Numbered from the stretch's first letter, positions 43,778 to 52,361 are shown. The stretch: 54,325 nt of DNA from Streptomyces sp. CB01635 (GCF_002803065.1 NZ_NNBL01000044.1:1-54325), one strand, 5' to 3'. Made by a program: numbers and translations. The notes: generated by a model not told the origin, from the letters alone.

Positions 43778-46393
43778 TTGGAGGTTTCCAAGGGGACTGT
43801 GATCGCTGGACGCTACCGGCTGGCCGAGCGTCTGGGTGGCGGCGGCATGGGTGAGGTGTGGAAGGCCAGGGATCAGCGGCTGAGGGTTGATGTCGCGGCC
43901 AAGCGCCTGATCCTGGACCCGCATGCCACCATTGAGGAGCGCCGGACCGCCCTTACCTACGCGGAGAAGGAGTCCCGTCACGCCGCTGCCCTGCGAGCCC
44001 ATCCCAACGTCGTCGCCGTCCACGACGTGGTCGAGGACGACGACGGGATCCCGTGGACGGTGATGGACCTGGTCACCGGGCGCTCCCTGGCACAGGCCGT
44101 CGCTGCGGGCGAGCGCTTCGAACCTGACCACGCCGCGCGGATCGGCCTACAGGTCCTCGGTGCTCTGGCTGCGGCGCACGCGATCGGGATCACACACCGG
44201 GACGTGAAGCCCGGGAACATCATGTTGGCTGACGACGGCAGCATCCTGCTGGTCGACTTCGGGATCGCCAAGCATCACGCGGACACCAGGATCACCCGGA
44301 CGGGTTTGGCGGTCGGCACGGTGGAGTACATGGCTCCCGAACGGTTCGACGGCGATGACGGGCCGACCGGGGACCTGTGGGCTCTGGGCGTGACCCTGTA
44401 CGAGGCCGTCAGCGGCATATCACCGTTCCGCCGTGACTCGCTGATGGCCACGATCCAAGCGATCGGTAGGGACGATCTGCCCCGGCCGGCATCGGCTGGT
44501 TGGATGGCCGAGCCCATCATGCGCCTGCTGGACAAAGAAGCTCACGCCCGCCCCACCACCGCGCAGGCGAAGGCCCTGCTGGAAGACGGCCAAGATTCAG
44601 GCACCGCGGCCCCGGCACCCGAACCACCTGCGCCCCGGCCGCCGCTCTCCACCGCGCAGGGTGAACTGTTTGAGCGCGCCATCCAGATCGCCGAATCCAT
44701 CCGGGACCCGGATGAAAGAGAGAGTGCGCTTTACAGCGTGGGCGTCTCCGCTCCATCGCTCCGCGAAGAGATCATGCCTCGTCTGTCCGCGGAGAACCGC
44801 CTTGGGCTGCAGTTGGAACTGGCCCTTGAGGCGGCCGACGCCGTCTTGGCCCGACGTCTTCTCGACCAAGCCGGAGCGCTCATCGCGCTGATCCCCGACC
44901 CCGAAGAGCAGGCAGCGAGCCATCAGCAGCACATCATAGATATGAGCAGAGCGGCTGGGCTGCTGTCCAAAGTCGACCCTGCTGGGGCCCGTCAGCTGAT
45001 GGAGCAAGTCGAGTCGGCCGCCCACACCCTGCCCCCCAACCCCGACTACACATGGGTCCTGCCTGATCAATTGGTGGAGATCGCCAAGCAGGGCCGCGAC
45101 GCGGATCCGCACGCCTCCCGGCGCCTGATCAACCTCGCCGAGCACCGCGCACTTGGCCTCGACGAACAAGAGGACAGGAACTGGGCACTGGGAAGAGTCA
45201 GTGCGGGGGTGGCGCCAGTCGACCCCGACCGGGCCGAACGCCTCATCGGCATGATCACCGAGCGGTACGAACAGGTCCACTCATGGCAGGAATCCATCGA
45301 GGCAGCGGTCTCGGCCGGCTGCGGACATGTGCCGGACCTGATCGACGCGGCTGAGCTGGCCCTTGTCGGACCGGCGCGGGCGGCCATGCCAACCTCTGCC
45401 ACACCATCGATACCCGTGCCAACCGTTGCGGCACCGGCACAGACTGAGGAGCGCACCTCCGGTTGGTGGCGGCGCCTGCGCAGAACCCGCCAACCCGATC
45501 CGATGGATGCCGACCTCGAAGAACTCATCGAAGAACTCGAGACAGAGGAGGAAGAGGACAGCACCAGTGATCTCGTGGGGATCGCGGTCGCCGCAGCCGC
45601 AGCCGACAGCTCCCGGGCCGAGCGCCTCGCGTCGCGGATCACCACTCACGCCGCTCGGGCCAAAGCGCTGACCGGCATGGCAGGCCAGGTGGCCGCCTCC
45701 GACCCCGCCCAGGCACGGCAGTGGCTCGCAACCGCCCACGAGGCAGCGCTTGGGATCCCGAAGGGCCCCTACAGCGGACGCCCTGAAGCCTTGGGAGCGG
45801 TCGCCGCAGAGGCCGCGGACCTCGACCACGACCTGGCCACTGGGGTCACCCGACACCTCGTCTCCAGCCTCGGAAAGCACGTGGAGGTGTGGACGCTGGT
45901 CATCGTCGCTGAGTACATCGCCGCCGTCGATCCGGCCCAAGCGGTGCGACTCGTCGACCAAGCCGAATCGCGCACCGAGCCTCTCGATGCCGGGCCACGG
46001 CGGCACCTCGCCTTGGCCTTGGTCACCGCCGCCGTGGCGCTGGCCGACACGGATCTGCAGTACGCGAAGAGCTTGGTACGACGGGCCTGGCAGGCAGTTC
46101 ACCGACCACCCGAAGTCGAGGAGTACGTCGAACTGACGTGGTGGCCTCTCCGAGCCCTGGCTGTCAGAGATCTGCACACCGCCGAGCAACTCCTCGACCA
46201 GCTGCCCAGCTCCGACCAAGAGCCGCTGCTGACCCACGTCGTCTCAGAGCTCATGGAGTCCGATCCACGCCGCGCCGAGCAGGCAGCCCAGCGAATCACC
46301 GATGACACCGCTCGCAAGCAGGCCCTGGTCCAAGCCGCACTCGCCATCGCCACAAACGCCCAAGGGTGTAGTTCCGTTGAAGAGAAACCTTGA
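43778..46393 (+). CDS. Serine/threonine protein kinase with long helical repeat region
   Basis: About 871 residues from TTG 43778 (upstream GTG 43742 also possible). Kinase domain residues about 8-270: LGGGGMGEVWKARD, Lys in VAAKRLIL, HRDVKPGN, VDFGIAKH, APERFDGDDGPTGDLWALG. Then a Pro-rich linker and some 550 residues of paired helices with recurrent motifs such as DPAQARQWLATAHEAAL, DPAQAVRLVDQAESR and DPRRAEQAAQRITDD, i.e. an alpha-solenoid of about 35-residue units. An acidic run (EELIEELETEEEEDS) sits in the middle next to a Trp/Arg-rich strip. No transmembrane segment seen. The solenoid is likely a substrate or partner scaffold. Confidence 0.9.
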   Translation: MEVSKGTVIAGRYRLAERLGGGGMGEVWKARDQRLRVDVAAKRLILDPHATIEERRTALTYAEKESRHAAALRAHPNVVAVHDVVEDDDGIPWTVMDLVTGRSLAQAVAAGERFEPDHAARIGLQVLGALAAAHAIGITHRDVKPGNIMLADDGSILLVDFGIAKHHADTRITRTGLAVGTVEYMAPERFDGDDGPTGDLWALGVTLYEAVSGISPFRRDSLMATIQAIGRDDLPRPASAGWMAEPIMRLLDKEAHARPTTAQAKALLEDGQDSGTAAPAPEPPAPRPPLSTAQGELFERAIQIAESIRDPDERESALYSVGVSAPSLREEIMPRLSAENRLGLQLELALEAADAVLARRLLDQAGALIALIPDPEEQAASHQQHIIDMSRAAGLLSKVDPAGARQLMEQVESAAHTLPPNPDYTWVLPDQLVEIAKQGRDADPHASRRLINLAEHRALGLDEQEDRNWALGRVSAGVAPVDPDRAERLIGMITERYEQVHSWQESIEAAVSAGCGHVPDLIDAAELALVGPARAAMPTSATPSIPVPTVAAPAQTEERTSGWWRRLRRTRQPDPMDADLEELIEELETEEEEDSTSDLVGIAVAAAAADSSRAERLASRITTHAARAKALTGMAGQVAASDPAQARQWLATAHEAALGIPKGPYSGRPEALGAVAAEAADLDHDLATGVTRHLVSSLGKHVEVWTLVIVAEYIAAVDPAQAVRLVDQAESRTEPLDAGPRRHLALALVTAAVALADTDLQYAKSLVRRAWQAVHRPPEVEEYVELTWWPLRALAVRDLHTAEQLLDQLPSSDQEPLLTHVVSELMESDPRRAEQAAQRITDDTARKQALVQAALAIATNAQGCSSVEEKP

Positions 46394-46656
46394 CCTACAC
46401 CTACCTACGGTCGGCTCCTCGGTAGGTGACCCTCCTCGGCCGCCGCGGCCGGCGGCTGCCATCCGGCACGCCGTCGGCGATCATCGCGTTTCAGCAGCCG
46501 CTTCCCGCCTACTGAAACGCCGGGGCGCTGCCACCGGGCCCAACCACCGGACCTGGCAAAGCGCCTGGCCGACTCTTCCCTTCAGAGGAGCTGCACCCTT
46601 CGTAGGATTAGACGGCGCGGTGAGGAGCCGCGGATCACCAAGAGGACGGCAAGCCC
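46394..46656. other. Gap after the kinase
   Basis: No gene or clear terminator seen. Confidence 0.5.
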
Positions 46657-47075
46657 TTACCAGCGCATGTCGAGCTGGTCGAGTTCGGCCCGGCGCTGCT
46701 TGGTGAGTTTGTCGGCTCGACGGCGTGTGTTGGCGAGGAACATCCCCAGCTGCACGAGCGCCCCGCCTGCGCCGTCATCCTGGCCGTTCGTGCCGCCCCC
46801 GGCTCCCTCGACCCCGGCCGGGACTTCTTCGACGTGCTTCCTGGGCACGTTTAGATGCCCCTCCCGGGCGTGGAAGCGGCGGGCAGCCGCCAGGTTGAGG
46901 TTCCATTTATCGTCCTGTGTCCGGCGTACCGGCCGCTCCGCCTCTTCGATGCCCAGGACGCTCTCCAGCAGCCACTGCTGCGCCACCCCGAGCCTGTCCC
47001 ACCCCAACCGCTGCGCCTGCACCCACGCGCCGAGGTCTTCGCCCTGCACGACCAGGACACCGGGCCCGTGGGGGA
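46657..47075 (-). pseudogene. Helicase-associated (HA) domain protein, C-terminal relic
   Basis: The minus frame reads LGAWVQAQRLGWDRLGVAQQ, WLLESVLGIEEAERPVRRTQ, LNLAAARRFHAREGHLNVPR and ANTRRRADKLTKQRRAELDQ then LDMRW and stop. These are the repeated HA units at the end of large Streptomyces DEAD-like helicases. The helicase part is missing; beyond 47075 the frame is unrelated. Confidence 0.75.
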
Positions 47076-47283
47076 GTGTGCCGCCGGCATCGATGTGGCT
47101 TTTAGCTGTAGGAAAGGGCTTGGGTTCGCGGGGGCGTAGCAGACGTCGATCTGTCGTCTGGCCTGGGGTGTTGGGGTTCACTCGGTCGGTTGACCTGGCT
47201 CGGGATGCTTCAGGATTCCTGAGGGTGGAGCGGTATCCAGGAAGAGAGGGAGAGAGCCAAACGGGGCTGGGGGAGGGGTGGTG

Positions 47284-47509
47284 GGTGTGGCGTTTCGGGT
47301 GGTGCGTTCCTTGTCCGACCCGGAGGCCGACCGGGCTTCGGGGCATCTGGGGCTTTAGAGGGAGTTGGTGGACCGGTTCGCGTTGGCGGGGATGGGAGCC
47401 GGGGTTCACGGACCGGTCGGTAGCGGATGACCGTGTGACGCTCACGCAGTTCGCAGTGGTCCCCTGCAGGCTGGAGGGCTGGTCTCCTCGACGTGCAGCG
47501 GATGCGTGA
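47284..47509 (+). pseudogene. Tyrosine integrase N-terminal relic
   Basis: RVVRSLSDPEADRASGHLGL, a TAG stop, then RELVDRFALAGMGAG; after a frame change, FTDRSVADDRVTLTQFAVV. This is the order of the N-terminal SAM-like region of Streptomyces phage-type integrases. The catalytic domain is missing. Confidence 0.5.
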
Positions 47510-47751
47510 CGCTTTGCGTGCGTTCTTCACCCGGGAGGGTAGTGCGCAGGCGTGGGGGAGCAGTTGGCTGGCAGGGGACGTTGTCGTCGCTTTCGGCCTG
47601 GCCCGATCGAGGGGCCAGTTCCGGGTGTCTTATCCGACCTGCGGACGTTGCCGGGAACCTTCTTCGCGACGACTCTCTTTTCTTGTTCGATCTCGAATCA
47701 ACAACACCGCGTTGTTCAGAGCCCGGTCGGGGGCCACCGAAAGGACACGCG

Positions 47752-47901
47752 ATGTTGCTGCATCAAATCGCCTCCGCACGCATCGACTTCACCAAGGAGT
47801 CCCTCGAGGGCGCCCGCGCCCGTGTCGGAGAGCTCACCGACTTCTCCCGGCTGCTGCCCGCTGCTGACTCCATGCAGGCGCTGCTGGAGTCACTGGCCCG
47901 T
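47752..47901 (+). pseudogene. Unknown gene, first 50 codons only
   Basis: ATG 47752 with AAAGGA at good spacing opens LLHQIASARIDFTKESLEGA, then RARVGELTDFSRLLPAADSM, a clean coding start I cannot name. At about 47900 it runs straight into an oppositely oriented glycosyltransferase relic. Confidence 0.45.
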
Positions 47902-47904
47902 TCC

Positions 47905-48116
47905 TGCCACCGGACACCCCCAGGTTCTCTTCCAGCTCCACCCCGGTCCCACCGTCCGGCAGGCCCTCCAGGGTCGTGCCGTTGCCCACGACGACGATGC
48001 GGGCGGCCGGTTCGTCCTGCTTGGCCAATCGACCCCAACAGGGCCAGCAGCTCAGGCATCCGGTCGCCCATGGTCAGCACGGCGACACCCACACGGGGCC
48101 GGGTCACGACCACCAC
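47905..48116 (-). pseudogene. Glycosyltransferase family 2, N-terminal relic
   Basis: One frame: RVGVAVLTMGDRMPELLALL; after a slip near 48030 the next frame: DEPAARIVVVGNGTTLEGLP and GVELEENLGVSGGRN. These are the first two nucleotide-sugar-binding strands of a GT-A fold. It ends abruptly at the junction with the plus-strand fragment. The rest (DxD motif) is absent. Confidence 0.65.
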
Positions 48117-48456
48117 ATCCTCACGGCCGGCGATCAGGTGAACGGCGAGCGTACTCCAGCCAAACCGAACCGCCGCCCCAGCGAGAAAGCCCCTGGCTTC
48201 CGGCCATTCTGTGCGGTGCGACGACCATGGCGACCTGGCCTTTCACCTCCTCGAGACTAGTCGGATTCACACCTATTCGAACTGATTGGAAATCTTCACG
48301 AGGCGCCACAGCCCCCATGACCTGCACACATGGCATTCACTCCATGCATACAGGTCGGGCACGTCTCAAACACGGTCAGTCAAGTGGCCTTGCCCCGTTG
48401 CTTAGGCGAAGCTGCTCCCGGCCCACAAGGCCCCCGACCCTCCTGAAGGAGCCCTC
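48117..48456. other. Promoter region of the protease inhibitor gene
   Basis: No coding frame recognised in 340 bases. Confidence 0.5.
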
Positions 48457-48894
48457 ATGCGCACGAACATGCGCTTCGCCGCCACCGCAGCCACCGCCAC
48501 CGCCCTGATCGGCGGAGCACTCATCGCGACCTCGGTCACCGCCACCGCGGCGCCCGCCAGTCTGTACGCACCCTCGGCACTGGTCCTGACCGTCTCCCAG
48601 CCCGGCGGATCGACCGACACCGCAGCTCGTGCCGTCACACTGAGCTGCATGCCCGGCGCGAGCGGCACCCATCCCAACCCCGCCGCGGCCTGCGCCGACC
48701 TGCGCGCCGCCGATGGCCGGCCTGACTCCCTGCTCTCCACCACGCACGGCCAGGCCTGCACGAGACTGTGGTCCCCCATCACCGTCACGGTCGACGGCGT
48801 CTGGCAGGGCACCCGCACCTCCTGGAAACACACCTTTGCGAACTCCTGCGAAATGAACAACACCGTCGGGCAGAGCAGCCTCCTCAACTTCTGA
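48457..48894 (+). CDS. Subtilisin inhibitor-like (SSI family) secreted protein
   Basis: 145 residues. Signal peptide of about 32 residues (MRTNMRFAATAATATALIGG, cut near TATAA). The mature part has the SSI hallmark SLYAPSALVLTV, four Cys (64, 79, 101, 131) in the pattern of the two SSI disulfides, and TVDGVWQGTRTSWKHTFANS then CEMN. The reactive loop reads C-T-R-L-W-S-P where SSI has C-P-M-V-Y-D-P, so P1 is Arg103 and P1' Leu104. This predicts inhibition of trypsin-like rather than subtilisin-like proteases. ATG follows AAGGAG. A terminator lies 15 bases downstream. Confidence 0.95.
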   Translation: MRTNMRFAATAATATALIGGALIATSVTATAAPASLYAPSALVLTVSQPGGSTDTAARAVTLSCMPGASGTHPNPAAACADLRAADGRPDSLLSTTHGQACTRLWSPITVTVDGVWQGTRTSWKHTFANSCEMNNTVGQSSLLNF

Positions 48895-48909
48895 CCTCAG
48901 CGGCACCTC

Positions 48910-48933
48910 TGGGGGCCGGGCAAACGGCCCCCA
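48910..48933 (+). terminator. Terminator of the protease inhibitor gene
   Basis: TGGGGGCCG pairs with CGGCCCCCA around a six-base loop. Confidence 0.75.
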
Positions 48934-48974
48934 AAGGGACGTGCCCCGTGGGCGCAGATCCCCGTGGATGAGTA

Positions 48975-49020
48975 GCCTTTGCCTGCCACGCACCAGGTTC
49001 CCCGCGTGGCAGGCAAAGGC
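48975..49020. terminator. Second, longer hairpin
   Basis: Perfect 17-base arms (GCCTTTGCCTGCCACGC) with a 12-base loop; CCGTGGAT at 48962 and ATCCACGG at 49023 extend the stem after a bulge. Confidence 0.65.
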
Positions 49021-49439
49021 ATATCCACGGCACAGCCGGACGCACGGGTCGAACGGGGCAACCGGACGCGGCAGGCGGTGCTGAGCCCAACAGTCGAGAT
49101 CGTGTCCGTGGAGGGGCTGCAGGCGCCGCCTCGGGCGGAGCTCGAGGTGCCGTCCCTCGTCCAGCAGCTCTCCGGCCACCGAGACCTCGCTGGGCTCCGC
49201 ACGCGGGGAACCGACGACCTTCAGCATGTCCGGCCACTGCGTGATCACCTTGTTCAGGTTCACGCGATTACGGGCCAGATCATCCCTGGATGCGGAGGGG
49301 ATCTGCCGGCTGTGCCGCAGACAGGCCACCCTGCTCCACCGCGATAACCGGGCCGCATCCTGGGAAGAGGTCCGTGCGGGCGGGCAGCAGCTCTACATCA
49401 CCGGCCTCTTCCGCAACTCCGTTTTCACCCCCCGACACC
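49021..49439. other. Gap without a recognised gene
   Basis: No frame with clear homology. The last part may belong to the decayed gene that follows. Confidence 0.45.
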
Positions 49440-49849
49440 TCCCGCCACGCCCGCACCGGGGACCACGCCGCCATGCTGGTCGGCCATGGTCCCTACCTGG
49501 TCGACCGCATCGACGGAGGGCTGCACCAAATTGGAGCGGTCTCCGAGGTTGAGGGAGCCTGGGAGGCTGACTCCGCGTTCGCATCCGCGGGCTGGCCGTC
49601 CGCACCCCTTTGGACGATCTACACGATGAGATACGCGAAGCTGCCGCCGTGCGTGGGCACATGCAAGCGGTACGCATCCTGCGCCGGAGACTGCCGATGC
49701 TGTCTCCATCGCAGGCCCTCGAGTACGTGAGTGCGTTGCTTCAGGCCGATGCCCCGGCTCACCTTGTGGCTGTCGCCGTGGAACAACTCATCGAACCCAT
49801 GAACCCAGTGCTCACCGTGCAGACCACCCACCAGGGAAGGCTCGGCTAG
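49440..49849 (+). pseudogene. Frameshifted small protein (immunity/YrhB-like look)
   Basis: The first frame has HARTGDHAAMLVGHGPYLVD, then RIDGGLHQIGAVSEVEG. Near 49575 the frame moves and continues LAVRTPLDDLHDEIREAAAV, RGHMQAVRILRRRLPMLSPS and AHLVAVAVEQLIEPMNPVL to a stop at 49849. GPYLVDRxDGGLHQ resembles YrhB/Imm35-type immunity proteins, but that link is weak. The start is not identifiable. Confidence 0.45.
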
Positions 49850-50128
49850 TGGATCTGACTCACGACGGTTGACTTCTCCATTGGGAAGCTACGGGGCGGC
49901 CCGCTTGCCGCCCTGGTACTCCAACGACGCGGTGGGACGATGAGATCAGGGACCCTGCCGAGCCCCCAGTCACCTTGGTCGTAGCGAGCGGGTCTTGACG
50001 CTCATGAACTTCACGGACATCCCGGCCGGGCCCCGTCCGCGATCAAGTAGTCCGAACCTGGCGCACGCCACGCCGCCACTGCGACGCCGTCCTCACGGCG
50101 ACCGATTGCTCGCGGCCACCAGCAGAAG

Positions 50129-50146
50129 TGAGCACTGTAGTTGGCC
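50129..50146 (+). repeat. 18-base direct repeat, copy 1
   Basis: TGAGCACTGTAGTTGGCC. Two more copies: 50211-50228 and 51670-51687, one substitution or a few apart. Confidence 0.5.
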
Positions 50147-50210
50147 GGACAGGCCAACTGCGGTGCACAGTCACACTCGCAGCCCACATCGCCCCGCGGA
50201 GGCGCGTGAA

Positions 50211-50228
50211 TGAGCGCTGTGGTTGGCG
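50211..50228 (+). repeat. 18-base direct repeat, copy 2
   Basis: TGAGCGCTGTGGTTGGCG, 82 bases after copy 1 and about 110 bases before the start of the membrane-anchored unknown gene. Confidence 0.5.
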
Positions 50229-50321
50229 CCCGGTCGGGCCGGCTGTGGTCCTCGGGCGTGCGCCTTCTACGCTCGGTGTTCGACGCGGCGGCCGCCGTGA
50301 ACGGGAGCAACGGGGGAGAAC

Positions 50322-51545
50322 GTGATGGGTGCGGGCCGGCGCAGGCTGTGGCAGACGATGGCCGTGGGCGGGATCGGGCTGAGCCTGTACGCGGGCATGC
50401 TGACCGTCGACGACATCCGTGACCGGGCTTCCAGCGAACGTGACATCGCCGCGGCCTGCGACCACCTGGTGTCGGGGGCGCAGGTGATGGACCTACAGGG
50501 CGGCATGGTCCGAGCGAAGTCCAGCGACTACGACGAGTACCGGCTCGATGCACGGCATCCGAGCGCCTGCACCATCTACAAGGTGAGCGGCTCGCACCGA
50601 ACCACCGACCTGTTCCGGCTCATCGTCGCGAGCAGCGACGACTCCGAGCCGGTGAACGTGATCGGCGACAGGGGCTCCCCGTTCCTCACCACGACGGACG
50701 GCCACCAGCCGAAGGACGACGTCACCGCAGTCGCCGACCGCGAGCCTGAGGCGTGGCCGCTGGGCGACGGCACGCTGGGCTCATACATAAACTTCCGCAC
50801 CACCATCCGTGCCGAGTGCGGCCCCGGCAGCGGCAAAGCTGCGCCGAGGCTGCTGAACGTCACGGCCGTGGCCCGGTACCCGGAGGTCCCCGCCGAGGAC
50901 CTCCGGCGCCTGGCCCACATAGCTCGCTCGGCCACGCAGCAGCTCACCCGACGGATCGGCTGCCGGACCCAACTACCGGCCCTGCCCGACCAGATGACCG
51001 CGGTCCCCTCGAAGCTGCGCCCGGCCGCCTCGGCCACCGGCTCCTGCCGCTGGGCCGACCACCTGGTCAAAGAACAGAGGCAGGGCCGGCTGCCCGACCG
51101 CGCTCTGACGATCCCCGCCCGTGAGGCGAACCCCGCCGAAGGCTGCCTGCTGGCGGTCAGCCCCGGCCGGGTCCGAGCCATCGCCGACGGCCTGGATCCC
51201 GATCAGCGCGACTACGCCGACGGCGCGCTCACACACTCGCCCTGGTGGCTACGCACGGTGTCCTACTTCGGTGCCGAGGCAGAGTCCGTGGGCTACGACG
51301 ACATCGGCGACACCGTGATGCTCAAGCCGGGAACGGCGGGAGGCAAGGACGGCACCTGGTGGGCGTCCTCGATCTGCGACGGCAAGCCCGCCCTGCACAC
51401 CCTCAGCACCGACCACATCTACGACGACATCCTCGGCCACAAAGCGCTCAGCTCCCTGTTCCGCGCCTACGTCGACGACATCACCACCCGACGCGGCTGC
51501 ACCCACGTCACCTATCCCGCCGCCAAGGACTTCCGCGACTTGTGA
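50322..51545 (+). CDS. Membrane-anchored protein of unknown function
   Basis: 407 residues. One N-terminal membrane segment (MAVGGIGLSLYAGMLTV, about residues 13-29) after an Arg-rich start, so most of the protein is probably outside. GTG 50322 or ATG 50325 follows GGGGGAGAA. It has about nine Cys in the outer part (AACDHLV, SACTIYK, RAECGPG, IGCRT, GSCRWAD, EGCLLA, SICDGK, RRGCTHV), which suggests several disulfides. I recognise it as a Streptomyces hypothetical protein without assigned role. It lies between copies of an 18-base repeat. Confidence 0.8.
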   Translation: MMGAGRRRLWQTMAVGGIGLSLYAGMLTVDDIRDRASSERDIAAACDHLVSGAQVMDLQGGMVRAKSSDYDEYRLDARHPSACTIYKVSGSHRTTDLFRLIVASSDDSEPVNVIGDRGSPFLTTTDGHQPKDDVTAVADREPEAWPLGDGTLGSYINFRTTIRAECGPGSGKAAPRLLNVTAVARYPEVPAEDLRRLAHIARSATQQLTRRIGCRTQLPALPDQMTAVPSKLRPAASATGSCRWADHLVKEQRQGRLPDRALTIPAREANPAEGCLLAVSPGRVRAIADGLDPDQRDYADGALTHSPWWLRTVSYFGAEAESVGYDDIGDTVMLKPGTAGGKDGTWWASSICDGKPALHTLSTDHIYDDILGHKALSSLFRAYVDDITTRRGCTHVTYPAAKDFRDL

Positions 51546-51669
51546 CCGCCCCAGAGTCCGGTGCACCGGGAGCCTCAACCCCCGTCCGAGGGGGAAGCAG
51601 AGTTCACCCGTGGCGGAGTGGCTGGCCTGCGCGTGCCACCGGCCCGAGCTTCACGGGCCTGGCTGTGAC

Positions 51670-51687
51670 TGAGCGCCGTAGTTGGCC
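51670..51687 (+). repeat. 18-base direct repeat, copy 3
   Basis: TGAGCGCCGTAGTTGGCC, downstream of the membrane-anchored gene and about 85 bases before the toxin-antitoxin operator. Confidence 0.5.
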
Positions 51688-51771
51688 CGTTCTGTAGGAC
51701 GAAACAGCGCAGGCCGCCCGGCCGCCACGGGCGAAGGTACCCGGGCCGGGCAATCGCTGCCACTACCTGGC

Positions 51772-51802
51772 GACACCACTTTGTGGTGGCTAGTGTGGTG
51801 TC
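51772..51802. promoter_or_regulatory. Promoter-operator of the toxin-antitoxin pair
   Basis: GACACCAC (51772-51779) and GTGGTGTC (51795-51802) form a dyad that abuts the antitoxin ATG. A TAGTGT -10-like box at 51791 would place transcription start at or next to the ATG, so the mRNA may be leaderless; no Shine-Dalgarno is present. Confidence 0.5.
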
Positions 51803-52000
51803 ATGTCGATTACGCCGATCACCCTCCGCGTCCCTGACGAGCTCGCGCCCGCGATCAAGCAGGCGGCCAAGGCGGCCGGGCTGAGCACCAACGCGTACAT
51901 CGTCCGCGCCGCCCGCCGCGCCGCGACCCTCGACGCCGGGCACCAGCTCGCCGCGCTCGGCCTCGGCCAGGACCTGGCGGGCGAGGGCGACACCCTGTGA
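51803..52000 (+). CDS. Ribbon-helix-helix type antitoxin
   Basis: 65 residues. ITPITLRVPDELAPAIKQAA and KAAGLSTNAYIVRAARRAA give the strand-helix-helix of CopG/Arc-like DNA-binding antitoxins; the short acidic tail (GQDLAGEGDTL) probably wraps the toxin. The stop codon overlaps the toxin start (GTGA). A dyad covers the start site and would serve autorepression. Confidence 0.8.
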   Translation: MSITPITLRVPDELAPAIKQAAKAAGLSTNAYIVRAARRAATLDAGHQLAALGLGQDLAGEGDTL

Positions 52001-52305
52001 CCCGAGAGATCAAGCGCGGGGACGTCTGGTCCCTGCCCGACGAGCGCCACGTCCTGGTCGTCTCCCTGTCCGGCCTCGACGAGGCGTACGGAGCCGTCCT
52101 CGGACTCGTGCTGCACCCCGCCGGCCGCTACCCCGACACTGCGATGTCCGTCGGCATCGACACCCCGATCCCCTGCACCGCAGTCGCCGTGAACCTCCAG
52201 CAACTGCGCGCCGTCCGCTTCGCCGAGGCGACCCACCAAGGCACCGTCGACCCCGCCACCATGGCCCGCGTCGACCAGGCCCTACGCGCCGTCCTCGACC
52301 TCTGA
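51997..52305 (+). CDS. MazF/PemK-like toxin
   Basis: 102 residues. The sequence EIKRGDVWSLPDERHVLVVS has the RGDVW-type start of MazF/PemK mRNA interferases, and AVAVNLQQLRAVRF then EATHQGTVDPATMARVDQAL follow the family's second strand and C-terminal helix. The catalytic Arg/Thr pair is not obvious, so activity needs proof. The GTG start overlaps the antitoxin stop by four bases, so the two are coupled. Confidence 0.7.
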   Translation: MTREIKRGDVWSLPDERHVLVVSLSGLDEAYGAVLGLVLHPAGRYPDTAMSVGIDTPIPCTAVAVNLQQLRAVRFAEATHQGTVDPATMARVDQALRAVLDL

Positions 52306-52361
52306 TCGGCAGCCGCTGTACGCCCTGGAGACCTCTCTAGGATGGCCTTAGGCATGGAATA

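Larger units (their letters stand above)
49850..50321. other. Gap with two copies of an 18-base repeat
   Basis: No gene recognised. Holds TGAGCRCYGTRGTTGGCS copies at 50129 and 50211, the first inside a small hairpin (AGTTGGCC/GGCCAACT). Confidence 0.5.
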
